A stretch of 9,465 bases of DNA from Bryobacterales bacterium (GTDB lineage Bacteria; Acidobacteriota; Terriglobia; Bryobacterales; Bryobacteraceae), in NCBI GenBank assembly GCA_003132865.1, contig PKYZ01000426.1:10749-20213 (forward strand), written 5' to 3'. The notes beneath the pieces are model-generated. The model saw only the letters and a program-made list of their open reading frames with translations, was not told the DNA's origin and searched no databases. Shown piece after piece: positions 1 through 6,528 of this stretch (its first letter is position 1; each line of letters begins with the position of its first letter). A program made the position numbers and the translations under genes.

Positions 1-1
1 C

Positions 2-1528
2 TCGATCATCGCGGGACAGGGCGCCACCACGAACCGGCAGTTCCGCCACGTGCCCTTCGTCACCGTCACGGTTCCGGCAAAGGTCCTGCCGGTGCTGGCC
101 AAACTGCCTTTCGTGAAGTATATTTCGCCGGACAGGCAGGTGAAGCGCCACCTGGATATCACCACCGCCACGGTGGGCGCCAATCTGGCCTGGCAGTCCG
201 GTTACACGGGCGCCGGCGTAGCCGTAGCGGTGATAGACAGCGGCATTGACAACACCAACGCGGATCTGGGCGTGGCCGGCACCAACGCTTCGCGCGTGGT
301 CTATAGCCAGGATTTCGTCGGTACCGGTACCGCCGACCAATACGGCCACGGCACGCACGTCGCCGGAATCATCGGCAGCAACGGTACGAACTCCACGGGC
401 ACCGGCTTTACCAGGACCTTCAAAGGCGTCGCCCCCCAGGTCAACCTCCTGAATCTGCGCGTCCTCGACGCGAACGGCTCTGGAAGCGACAGCGCGGTGA
501 TCGCGGCCATCGAACAGGCCATCGACTTGAAGAATACCTACCATATCGGGGTCATCAACCTGTCGCTGGGCCGGGGCATCTTCGAGAGCTATACTGTCGA
601 TCCGCTCTGCCAGGCCGTCGAGTTAGCCTGGAAATCCGGCATCACGGTGGTCGTGGCGGCCGGCAATGACGGGCGCGACAACTCCCAGGGCACCCAGGGA
701 TATGGCACCATTAACTCGCCGGGCAACGATCCGTACGTCATCACCGTCGGCGCCATGAACACAGAGGGAACTCCCAACCCGTCGGATGACATAGTTACCA
801 GCTATAGCTCCAAAGGACCGACCATCGGCGATCTTGTCGTGAAACCGGATCTCGTGGCCCCCGGCAACCAGATAGCTTCCTTGCGAGTACCCGGCTCTAC
901 GCTGGATTTGGAATACCCCTCGAACCAAGTCGACCCCGCGTCCTATGGTGGCCTGCAAGGCGGTACACCCATGTATTTCGCTCTGAACGGGACCAGCATG
1001 GCGACCCCGGTGGTCAGCGGTGCGGCCGCTTTGATGCTGCAACAGAATCCCGCCATCACACCGGATCAAATCAAGATAGTGCTGATGCAGACCGCCTCCA
1101 AGACCTTCGCGCCAAGCAGCACGGTCACCGACCCCACTACGGGGATCAGTTACACCGACTATTACGACGTCTTTACCATCGGCGCGGGCTACCTGAATAT
1201 CAATGCTGCGCTGACCAATACCCAAGCTCTCCCGACCGGCTATTCCCCGTCGCCGGCAGCCACAGTGAACCAAACTACTGGGCAGCTTACCGTAGTCATC
1301 CCCGATTCGATTACCTGGGGCGAGTCCATTTCCTGGGGCGAGTCCATCTCCTGGGGAGAATCGTCCGTTTGGAGCGCCAGTGTGCTCAGCGGCAGTTCCA
1401 TTTCCTGGGGCGAGTCCATTTCCTGGGGCGAGTCCATCTCCTGGGGCGAGTCCATTTCCTGGGGCGAGTCCATTTCCTGGGGGGAGAGCACCGACACGGC
1501 CATGGTTGCGGCATACGGCGACAGATAG
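2..1528 (+). CDS. Secreted subtilisin-like serine protease (peptidase S8), 5' partial
   Basis: Extracellular or surface endopeptidase of the subtilase family. The reading frame is open to the left edge, so the true start, signal peptide and first part of the I9-type propeptide lie outside. The GTG at 50 is inside the propeptide (a VTVPAK...LPFVKYISPDR stretch) and is not the real start. Numbering from that GTG, the catalytic triad is complete: Asp63 in VAVIDSGID, His100 in GHGTHVAG and Ser316 in NGTSMATP, with the oxyanion Asn206 in AAGND. The catalytic domain ends near residue 390. A Thr/Pro-rich linker follows, then a tail of ten hexapeptide units (mostly SISWGE) and a short end, TDTAMVAAYGDR. 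It is the first visible gene of an operon with a peptide importer, which suggests a role in feeding on protein, although maturation of a secreted peptide is also possible. The family call is certain; the substrate is unknown. Confidence 0.95.
   Translation, partial: SIIAGQGATTNRQFRHVPFVTVTVPAKVLPVLAKLPFVKYISPDRQVKRHLDITTATVGANLAWQSGYTGAGVAVAVIDSGIDNTNADLGVAGTNASRVVYSQDFVGTGTADQYGHGTHVAGIIGSNGTNSTGTGFTRTFKGVAPQVNLLNLRVLDANGSGSDSAVIAAIEQAIDLKNTYHIGVINLSLGRGIFESYTVDPLCQAVELAWKSGITVVVAAGNDGRDNSQGTQGYGTINSPGNDPYVITVGAMNTEGTPNPSDDIVTSYSSKGPTIGDLVVKPDLVAPGNQIASLRVPGSTLDLEYPSNQVDPASYGGLQGGTPMYFALNGTSMATPVVSGAAALMLQQNPAITPDQIKIVLMQTASKTFAPSSTVTDPTTGISYTDYYDVFTIGAGYLNINAALTNTQALPTGYSPSPAATVNQTTGQLTVVIPDSITWGESISWGESISWGESSVWSASVLSGSSISWGESISWGESISWGESISWGESISWGESTDTAMVAAYGDR
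1307..1486 (+). repeat. 18-bp tandem repeat coding SISWGE hexapeptides (10 registers)
   Basis: Ten consecutive 18-bp units lie in frame at the 3' end of the protease gene. Units 1-3 and 6-10 encode S-I-S/T-W-G-E. Units 4 and 5 (1361-1396) have drifted to SSVWSA and SVLSGS but keep the exact 6-residue register. The conserved units differ almost only at third codon positions (att/atc, ggc/gga/ggg), which fits recent expansion by slippage or unequal exchange plus selection on the peptide. A Trp and an Ile in each unit suggest a repetitive beta structure or a surface-binding tail; that is inference. Confidence 0.9.
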
Positions 1529-1563
1529 GTTCTCTAATGGGAACGCACATCAGCCTAAACGAG

Positions 1564-1567
1564 AGGA
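1564..1567 (+). promoter_or_regulatory. Ribosome binding site for the 122-aa ORF
   Basis: AGGA, within GAGAGGA at 1561-1567, lies 5 nt before the ATG at 1573. It favours that start over the in-frame ATG at 1537, which has no purine-rich stretch before it. Confidence 0.5.
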
Positions 1568-1572
1568 CCCAC

Positions 1573-1941
1573 ATGGCTATCATACTGATGCAACTGACGC
1601 CGGGACTCGCCGCAGTCCAAATACCGCTCAGCCTGTTCCAGGATTTGGGCGCACCATCGCAAAGGCGCGCCACGCAGGAAGGTGCAGCCAGCAACATTTC
1701 GACTGACACGTTGCCGGTGTCGGGACCGGACCAGACCGTAGACTACCGATGCGAGGGACGCGAGCTTGACATCCCTTTCATTGACGGCGGTATCGCTTCA
1801 AACAACGCCCCCTCCTGCTTCTTAGGCCGGGGCTTACAGGCATCGCTCAGCGCCGGTTCGCCGGCGTGGAAAGACTCGGCGTCCTGGGGCTGCTCGGCCG
1901 TACGGGGCGCTTTTCTCCAACCTGCTACTTGGGTGGCCTAA
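1573..1941 (+). CDS. Small hypothetical protein between protease and ABC importer
   Basis: I do not recognise this 122-aa ORF. It is supported by a Shine-Dalgarno before ATG 1573, by its fit between the protease stop (44 nt upstream) and the permease start (4 nt downstream), and by G+C-rich third codon positions like its neighbours. An in-frame ATG at 1537 is an alternative start. The N-terminus (MAIILMQLTPGLAAVQIPL) is hydrophobic but lacks the basic start of a good signal peptide. The middle is polar and low in clear structure, with three Cys overall (YRCEG, PSCFL, WGCSA). The C-terminus is rich in Gly, Ser, Ala and Trp and includes SASWGCS, which faintly echoes the SISWGE repeats of the protease. 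No paralogue or domain is visible. It could be a small exported protein, a peptide precursor, or a non-coding spacer that happens to be open. If it is not real, 1529-1945 is an otherwise featureless 417-nt gap. Confidence 0.45.
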   Translation: MAIILMQLTPGLAAVQIPLSLFQDLGAPSQRRATQEGAASNISTDTLPVSGPDQTVDYRCEGRELDIPFIDGGIASNNAPSCFLGRGLQASLSAGSPAWKDSASWGCSAVRGAFLQPATWVA

Positions 1942-1945
1942 ACCA

Positions 1946-2836
1946 GTGACGCTTACGACTCCATTTCGAAGGGTGTTAATCGTGGCACTGGCCTCACGGG
2001 CAGCCCTCCTGCTGACGATTCTTATAGCGGGAGGTCTGCTCGCGGGGGCATTGGTTCGCATGGCGCCGGGGTTCGGGATGGACGAGCGCATGCTCGATGC
2101 GCGGCTGAACAGCACCAGCCACACAGCCATCGAGCGGCAGCTCAGTGAAGGATCTGACATTGTGGCGTATTATGGACATTATCTGCAGCGGCTCTGGCGC
2201 GGAGATCTGGGCACTTCGATCTCGCTGGGCCGGCCTGTAAGGGAGCTTTTATCCGACCGTGGCGGCGTGAGCCTGCGATCGGGTTTGGCGGGAATGGGAC
2301 TGGCTTGGGCCGCGGCTCTGCTGGCCGTGGCGATGCTCGAGCTGGCCCGCGCCAGGAGTTGCGAAGCTGTGGCATCGCTGGCAGCCGGTGCGTTATTGTG
2401 CGTGCCGACCGCAGTGGTGGCGCTGGGGTGTCTGTACCTGGGCGGGACGCCCTCCCTGGCCGTGGCCGCCATCCTGTTTTCTCGCATCTTCCGCTACGTA
2501 CGGAACATTGTACGGGCCGCTTGCCAGGCGCCGCATGTGCTGGCAGCCAAGGCGCTCGGCATCCGGCGGTTCCGCCTGCTTACGTTTCATGTAATGGCGC
2601 CGGTCCTGCCCGAGATGCTGGCTCTGGCCGGCGTCTCCGTCAGCATGGCGGTGGGGGCACTCATACCGGTAGAGGCGCTGTGCGATTCTCCGGGCGTGGG
2701 ACAACTGGTATGGCAGGCCGCAGTGGCGCGCGATCTTCCGGTGCTGGTCAATGTCACCCTGATCATCACTGGCCTGACGGCCGCGGCCAACCTCATGACG
2801 GATACTTTGCGCGTGGCCCGGGAGGCGTGGGCATGA
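1946..2836 (+). CDS. Peptide-type ABC transporter permease, DppB/OppB-like
   Basis: Inner-membrane subunit of a Dpp/Opp/Nik-type importer; pairs with the next gene to form the translocation channel. At 296 aa it is a little shorter than the usual 305-340. A first membrane helix lies at about residues 19-38, then the family's APG motif (40-42), the periplasmic stretch with YYGHYLQRLWRGDLGTS (75-91), and about five more hydrophobic segments. The cytoplasmic EAA loop, which docks on the ATPase, is AAKALGIRRFRLL at about 200-212, and the VEALCDSPGVGQLVWQA motif of the family follows. The GTG at 1946 has no clear Shine-Dalgarno. The in-frame GTG at 1982 has GAAGGG (1968-1973) 8 nt before it and would give a more family-like N-terminus, so the start is uncertain. 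The stop overlaps the next start by 4 nt. Confidence 0.88.
   Translation: MTLTTPFRRVLIVALASRAALLLTILIAGGLLAGALVRMAPGFGMDERMLDARLNSTSHTAIERQLSEGSDIVAYYGHYLQRLWRGDLGTSISLGRPVRELLSDRGGVSLRSGLAGMGLAWAAALLAVAMLELARARSCEAVASLAAGALLCVPTAVVALGCLYLGGTPSLAVAAILFSRIFRYVRNIVRAACQAPHVLAAKALGIRRFRLLTFHVMAPVLPEMLALAGVSVSMAVGALIPVEALCDSPGVGQLVWQAAVARDLPVLVNVTLIITGLTAAANLMTDTLRVAREAWA
2821..2825 (+). promoter_or_regulatory. Ribosome binding site fixing the DppC start
   Basis: GGAGG lies 7 nt before ATG 2833 and sits inside the end of the upstream permease gene. It decides the DppC-like start, since the frame is open far upstream (to at least 2305) without meaning. Confidence 0.75.
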
Positions 2837-3636
2837 CCATGCGCCGCGTTGCCATCGTTCTGTTGTTGCTCCTGTTCGGAGTTCTGCTGGCGGCCGAACA
2901 CGTGGCGCCGCACTCGTATGCCACCCAGTTCCGCGACGCGCCGAACGCCCGGCCCAGCCACAGTTTCCCCCTGGGGACGGATGCACTGGGCCGCGATCGT
3001 CTCTCCCGCCTGATCTACGGCGGCCGTGGCTCCATGCTATTGGCTCCAGCCGCCGCCCTGCTTTCGGTGGGTATGGCCCTCGCCATCAGCCTGCTGGCGG
3101 GTTGCCTGGGCCGCTGGTGGGAGCGCGCCGCCATGGCTATGGCCGACCTGTCGTTCTCCATGCCTTGGCTGTTCGCTCTGCTGGCGGTGCGCGCCATGCT
3201 CCCCCTGAACGCCCCACCCGTGGCGACTATGCTGGTCACCTTCGGATTGCTGGGTCTCTTGGGTTGGGCGGCGCCTTCCCGCGTGATGCTGGCCTCTGTG
3301 AAGCGTCACTTGCAATCGGATTTTGTGCTGCTGGCGCACGCTTCCGGGTGCCGCCGCAGCCGCCTGGCGCTGGTGCACCTGGCTCCCAATCTGCTGCCGT
3401 TGGCGCTGGCCCAGTTCCTGGTCACCACCCCCATCTTTCTGATGGCGGAAGCCACCCTCGGTTTGCTGGGGCTGGGCGTCCCCGAACCCCTGCCGTCCTG
3501 GGGCGGACTGCTCCAAGAGCTCGAAAACCTGCCCTCGATAACCGCAAGTCCTTGGATTTTGGCGCCGTTGTTGGTCTTGATCGCCGTGGTGAGCCTATTC
3601 CATATGCTCGTTTCCGCCGATCCATACAGCGTATGA
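2833..3636 (+). CDS. Peptide-type ABC transporter permease, DppC/OppC-like
   Basis: Second inner-membrane permease of the importer (267 aa from ATG 2833; the family is usually 270-310). It begins with a short cytoplasmic stretch and a membrane helix (about residues 6-21). The family's diagnostic N-domain motif follows: FPLGTDALGRDRLSRLIYGG at about 45-64. Several membrane helices come next, then the EAA loop starting at about residue 163 (DFVLLAHASGCRRSRL...HLAPNLLP) and the late motif ATLGLLGLGVPEPLPSWGGLL. The start is set by GGAGG and by the ATGA overlap with the upstream stop, a classic sign of translational coupling. Its own stop again overlaps the next start in ATGA. Confident family call; substrate not deducible from the permease. 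Confidence 0.92.
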   Translation: MTMRRVAIVLLLLLFGVLLAAEHVAPHSYATQFRDAPNARPSHSFPLGTDALGRDRLSRLIYGGRGSMLLAPAAALLSVGMALAISLLAGCLGRWWERAAMAMADLSFSMPWLFALLAVRAMLPLNAPPVATMLVTFGLLGLLGWAAPSRVMLASVKRHLQSDFVLLAHASGCRRSRLALVHLAPNLLPLALAQFLVTTPIFLMAEATLGLLGLGVPEPLPSWGGLLQELENLPSITASPWILAPLLVLIAVVSLFHMLVSADPYSV

Positions 3637-5237
3637 GACGTGCTGGACTGTACCTGTTGGCCGTCCTGGGCGCCGGCCACCTGGCCGCGCAATGGGGTGG
3701 GGAACTGCGGCTGTGTCTGTACGGCGAGCCCCGTACCTTCCACCCGGAGCTGGTCGATGACGAGAATTCCGAAACCGTCAAATATCTGACCGGCGGGGTC
3801 CTGATCCGGGTCAACCGTCTCACGCAGGAGCTGCAACCGGAGCTAGCCTCGTCTTGGAAGGTGGAAAAGAACGGTCGCAGTATCACGTTCCAGTTGCGGG
3901 AGGGTGTGGTTTTTTCCGACGGGACGCCATTCTCGGCCGACGACGTGGCCTACACCATGGAGGTCTTGATGGATCCCGCGGTGCACTCGCCGACCGGCGA
4001 TGCGTTCCGCTCCGGAGCCGGCCCGGTTCGCGCCATCGTGGAGGGCAAGCTCCGCGTCTCCATCGTCTTCCCGGAGACTGTGGCAGGAGTGGCCAGGATA
4101 TTCGATCAGGTGGCCGTCTTGTCGCGCCGCTCGGCACTCAAGGAGCAGGCGGTTCTGGGTCCCTTCCGCGTGGCGGAACATAAGCCCGGCTCCTTCATCC
4201 TGCTCACCCGGAACCCCAACTATTGGGCGATGGATCATGGCCGCCGCCTGCCGTACCTGGACACGGTGCGCCTGGAGATCCAGCGCAGCCGGGAAATCGA
4301 ATTGATGCGTTTCCGGCGCGGAGAGGTGGACCTGATCTCATCGCTCAATCCGGATCAGTTCGAACAACTCGTCGGTGAGCGGCGCACAGACATTCGGGAC
4401 GCCGGCCCCACGCTGGAAGGCGAAATGCTCTGGTTCAACATGAACCCCTCAGCGCCCATCCCGCCGTACAGCAAAACCTGGTTTGCCTCCCGGAACTTCC
4501 GGCGTGCCATTTCGCACGCCATTCGGCGCGACGACCTTTGCCGCATGGTGTTCCACGGCCACGCCCAGCCTGGAATCGGCCCGTTTTCAGCGGCCAATCG
4601 CTTCTGGTTCAATCAGAAGCTAAAGCCACATGCATTTGATCTGGAGACCGCCCGCCGGTTTCTGGCCGCCGATGGCTTCCGCTGGGAGGACTCCCAGTTG
4701 CGGGATCGGGAGGGCCACCCAGTGGAATTCTCGGTCGTCACCAACGCCGGCAACCGGGCCCGGGAACGCGCCGCTGCCATGATCCAACAGGATCTGGCGG
4801 CCATCGGAATCCGGCTCAATGTGGTCACTCTGGACTTCGCTTCTCTATTGGAGCGGATCGGCAAATCCTCTCAATATGAAGCCTGCCTACTGGGGGCGAC
4901 GAACGTGGACCTGGATCCCAACGAGCAGATGAACCTGTGGCTCAGTTCGTCGGCCAACCACGCCTGGAATCCGAACCAAAAGACACCGGCGACCCCGTGG
5001 GAAGCGGAGATTGACCGGCTGATGCGCGCGCAGGCATCCACCACGGACGCCGCCCGCCGCAAGCAGTTCTTCGATCAAGTCCAGGAACTGGTCTGGGACC
5101 AGGCCCCCGTTCTGTTTCTGGCGACTAAGGACGCCTTGGTGGGCGTATCCCCGGCGCTGCGGAACGCGGCGCCAGCGGTGTTGACGCCGCGGTTGCTGTG
5201 GAATGTGGAGCGATTGTGGATCGACGGGCGGAAATAG
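3633..5237 (+). CDS. Extracellular solute-binding protein family 5 (DppA/OppA-like)
   Basis: Periplasmic receptor (534 aa, normal for SBP_bac_5) that captures the substrate, probably peptides, and delivers it to the two permeases. ATG 3633 overlaps the permease stop (ATGA). The same frame is open upstream to about 3102, but that is a shadow of the permease gene. The N-terminus MRRAGLYLLAVLGAGHLAAQ is a signal peptide with a likely signal-peptidase-I site near residues 19-20. No lipobox Cys is present, so it should be soluble rather than a lipoprotein. Family landmarks include LYGEPRTFHPEL near the mature start, LASSWKVEKNGRSITFQLREGV, FSDGTPFSADDVAYTME, the middle block RNFRRAISHAIRRDDLCRMVFHG, and AAMIQQDLAAIGIRLNVVTLD late. 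The C-terminus is complete. The neighbouring secreted protease favours a peptide substrate over nickel or sugars; that is inference. Confidence 0.93.
   Translation: MRRAGLYLLAVLGAGHLAAQWGGELRLCLYGEPRTFHPELVDDENSETVKYLTGGVLIRVNRLTQELQPELASSWKVEKNGRSITFQLREGVVFSDGTPFSADDVAYTMEVLMDPAVHSPTGDAFRSGAGPVRAIVEGKLRVSIVFPETVAGVARIFDQVAVLSRRSALKEQAVLGPFRVAEHKPGSFILLTRNPNYWAMDHGRRLPYLDTVRLEIQRSREIELMRFRRGEVDLISSLNPDQFEQLVGERRTDIRDAGPTLEGEMLWFNMNPSAPIPPYSKTWFASRNFRRAISHAIRRDDLCRMVFHGHAQPGIGPFSAANRFWFNQKLKPHAFDLETARRFLAADGFRWEDSQLRDREGHPVEFSVVTNAGNRARERAAAMIQQDLAAIGIRLNVVTLDFASLLERIGKSSQYEACLLGATNVDLDPNEQMNLWLSSSANHAWNPNQKTPATPWEAEIDRLMRAQASTTDAARRKQFFDQVQELVWDQAPVLFLATKDALVGVSPALRNAAPAVLTPRLLWNVERLWIDGRK
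5206..5210 (+). promoter_or_regulatory. Ribosome binding site for the ABC ATPase
   Basis: TGGAG lies 5 nt before GTG 5216, inside the end of the solute-binding protein gene. It makes GTG 5216 a better start than the in-frame GTG 5198, which has no such motif. Confidence 0.55.
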
Positions 5238-6019
5238 ACGGCACCGAACCGCTCCTGGCAGTCGATATCTCCGTCGATTACCCGGCGAAACCGGGCATCT
5301 TGCGGTCCGTTCGTTTTCTCCTGCACAGCGGCGAGATCATGGGGCTCATCGGGCTCAGCGGATCGGGAAAGAGCACCATAGCCCTGGCGGTGCTACGGCT
5401 TCTGGAGTTGCGCGGCGGTACGGTGCGAGGCAGCATCTTGTTCGGTAACCGCGAGCTAATGGCCTGCCGCGAGCGGGATCTACGTGCCTTACGCGGCAGT
5501 GAGATTGCCTTGGTGCTGCAGAGCCCCATGTCCGCGCTCAATCCGGCGCTCCGGATTGAGACCCAGATGCGGGAGGCCTGGCGTGCGCACCGGCCGGAAC
5601 CCTGGCGCTCCGCCCGCGCCTACGCTCGCCAACTGCTCGCCGATATGGGGCTGCCGGGCGACGAATCCTTCTTGCGCTGCTATCCACGCCAATTGAGCGT
5701 CGGCCAGGCGCAGCGGGTGGTGATTGCCATGGCCGTCATGCACCGGCCGAAACTGCTGGTGGCCGACGAACCCACCAGCGCCTTGGATGCGCTATCCCAG
5801 GTAGAGATCCTGGAACTGTTCCGCCGTCTCAACCGCGAGCTCGGGATGGCTATTCTATATGTCTCGCACGATCTCGAGTCGGTCCTGAGCTTGTGCCAGA
5901 CAGTCGGTGTCCTGCAGGAAGGCCGGCTGGTCGAGTCGGGTCCCGTCGAGCGAGTTTTCACGCAGCCTGCAGAAGCATTCACGAGGCAATTGCTGGAGTC
6001 AGTCCGCTGCGGATCATAG
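5216..6019 (+). CDS. ABC transporter ATP-binding protein, DppD/OppD-like
   Basis: Cytoplasmic ATPase that powers the importer. From GTG 5216 it is 267 aa; from GTG 5198 it would be 273. All nucleotide-binding motifs are present: Walker A GLSGSGKST (46-54), Q-loop Gln102 in LVLQSPMSALNP, signature LSVGQAQRV (160-168), Walker B LLVADEP with Glu185, D-loop SALD and H-loop His218 in YVSHDLES. The signature is LSVGQ where this family normally has LSGGM or LSGGQ; Ser161 and Gly163 are kept, so activity is plausible. It is about 50-60 aa shorter than typical DppD/OppD because the C-terminal oligopeptide-transporter extension is missing; it ends soon after VFTQPAEAFTRQLLE. It overlaps the binding-protein gene by 22 nt. 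No second ATPase (DppF/OppF) follows, so it may act as a homodimer or pair with a subunit coded elsewhere. Confidence 0.93.
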   Translation: MDRRAEIDGTEPLLAVDISVDYPAKPGILRSVRFLLHSGEIMGLIGLSGSGKSTIALAVLRLLELRGGTVRGSILFGNRELMACRERDLRALRGSEIALVLQSPMSALNPALRIETQMREAWRAHRPEPWRSARAYARQLLADMGLPGDESFLRCYPRQLSVGQAQRVVIAMAVMHRPKLLVADEPTSALDALSQVEILELFRRLNRELGMAILYVSHDLESVLSLCQTVGVLQEGRLVESGPVERVFTQPAEAFTRQLLESVRCGS

Positions 6020-6027
6020 CCAAGGCC

Positions 6028-6138
6028 TGCGCGTACGTAGCGCACGCACTCGGCGTGCCGTTGTCCCCACTGATGGGGACGCCTGGGCGGGTTTCGCTCG
6101 CCGGCGCGGCGCATGGCCCCGTCCCGGTTTGCCGGGAC
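6028..6138 (+). other. Cluster of stem-loops between ATPase gene and 71-aa gene
   Basis: The 147-nt spacer 6020-6166 holds a row of inverted repeats. GCACGC/GCGTGC pair at 6042-6058 with a 5-nt loop. GTCCCCA-CTGA-TGGGGAC is a perfect 7-bp stem at 6063-6080. GGCGGG/CTCGCC pair at 6086-6102 with one G-U pair. GTCCCGG-TTTG-CCGGGAC is another perfect 7-bp stem at 6121-6138. A weaker TGCGC/GCGCA stem (6028-6044) competes with the first. None is followed by a T-run, so they are not textbook intrinsic terminators. They could slow or end transcription of the importer operon, form a structured leader for the next gene, or be a REP-like palindromic element. In sequence this G+C-rich, some hairpins arise by chance. 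Confidence 0.5.
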
Positions 6139-6154
6139 AGGATCTCGCGTGGTA

Positions 6155-6163
6155 AAAGGAGGT
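6155..6163 (+). promoter_or_regulatory. Near-perfect Shine-Dalgarno before the 71-aa gene
   Basis: AAAGGAGGT matches the 16S rRNA 3' end over its core and lies 3-4 nt before ATG 6167, a slightly short spacing. It is the strongest ribosome binding site in the window and strongly supports this small gene. Confidence 0.8.
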
Positions 6164-6166
6164 ATC

Positions 6167-6382
6167 ATGACCGCCGAGTCACCACAACGAGACGATTTTG
6201 CGAGTCTATACCGCCGCGCTTTCGCGGCGTACGGAACGCACGCGTTATGGAACAAGCGGGCGCTTGAGAACCCGACCAAGGACGATGCGCTGGTCATTGC
6301 GCGCGCGCTGCGCATTGAGGGCGACCGCGAGGCCCGGCGTCTGGCGGAACAGATCGAGCAGGCCTGCCGTGCCGCTATCTGA
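6167..6382 (+). CDS. Small conserved-type protein, possible first gene of a TA-like pair
   Basis: 71-aa soluble, helical, charged protein (MTAESPQRDDFASLYRRAFA... ending LAEQIEQACRAAI). It starts at ATG 6167 behind an excellent Shine-Dalgarno. The pattern ALWNKRALENPTKDDALVIARALR plus EGDREARRLAEQIE recalls, from memory, small proteins that precede AbiEii-type nucleotidyltransferase genes in Acidobacteria and similar phyla; I could not check this. In keeping with it, the next frame starts at GTG 6369, overlapping this gene's end by 14 nt, and begins PLSEIQ, but stops after 48 codons. The gene itself looks whole. No membrane helix or Cys cluster is seen. Its role is otherwise unknown. Confidence 0.75.
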   Translation: MTAESPQRDDFASLYRRAFAAYGTHALWNKRALENPTKDDALVIARALRIEGDREARRLAEQIEQACRAAI

Positions 6383-6515
6383 AATTCAGACGAACGTTCC
6401 CAGGTTTGTAGCCACCGCGGTTTTGGACGACTCCCGAACCCTTGAGGCGGCCATCGGGTTTCGTGGCTTCGCCAACTGCCGCTCGTTTTTGGCGTACCCT
6501 GAAAGAAGGAGTTGA
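6369..6515 (+). pseudogene. Truncated second gene of the pair, AbiEii-like nucleotidyltransferase stub (tentative)
   Basis: A frame opens at GTG 6369, overlapping the 71-aa gene by 14 nt, as coupled two-gene modules often do. It reads VPLSEIQTNVPRFVAT and then loses any family look before stopping at 6515. The opening resembles, from memory, the first residues of AbiEii/nucleotidyltransferase-like proteins (L-S-E-I-Q...V-L-R-L-L-A). Those are usually about 200-300 aa, so only the tip would remain. No nucleotidyltransferase GS motif is present. The alternative is that this is plain spacer with a chance open frame. Confidence 0.35.
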
Positions 6516-6516
6516 A

Positions 6517-6521
6517 GGGAG
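6517..6521 (+). promoter_or_regulatory. Ribosome binding site for the antitoxin gene
   Basis: GGGAG lies 7 nt before ATG 6529 and selects that ATG over the in-frame upstream extension that is open from 6442. Confidence 0.6.
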
Positions 6522-6528
6522 CTTCTCA

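Noticed and set aside
623..1273. 216-codon open frame on the minus strand inside the protease gene
   Set aside because: Antisense to the catalytic core of an intact subtilase; Gly/Arg-rich composition of a shadow frame.
1307..1486. CRISPR-like array
   Set aside because: Direct 18-bp units with no spacers, in frame inside a coding sequence; it is a protein repeat.
1240..1503. Minus-strand repeat peptide (DSPQEM units) opposite the protease tail
   Set aside because: It is only the reverse reading of the 18-bp repeats; the plus frame has the protease context and codon-level conservation.
1369..1572. Upstream extension of the 122-aa ORF through the repeat region
   Set aside because: The residues (FLGRVHFLGRVH) are an out-of-frame reading of the protease repeats; the Shine-Dalgarno supports the start at 1573.
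2305..2832. Long N-terminal extension of the DppC frame
   Set aside because: It overlaps the DppB gene and has shadow composition; ATG 2833 has GGAGG and begins a normal OppC-type N-terminus.
3102..3632. Long N-terminal extension of the solute-binding protein frame
   Set aside because: It overlaps the DppC gene; ATG 3633 is followed by a proper signal peptide.
6442..6528. Upstream extension of the antitoxin frame
   Set aside because: The residues do not resemble an antitoxin, and GGGAG before ATG 6529 explains the start.
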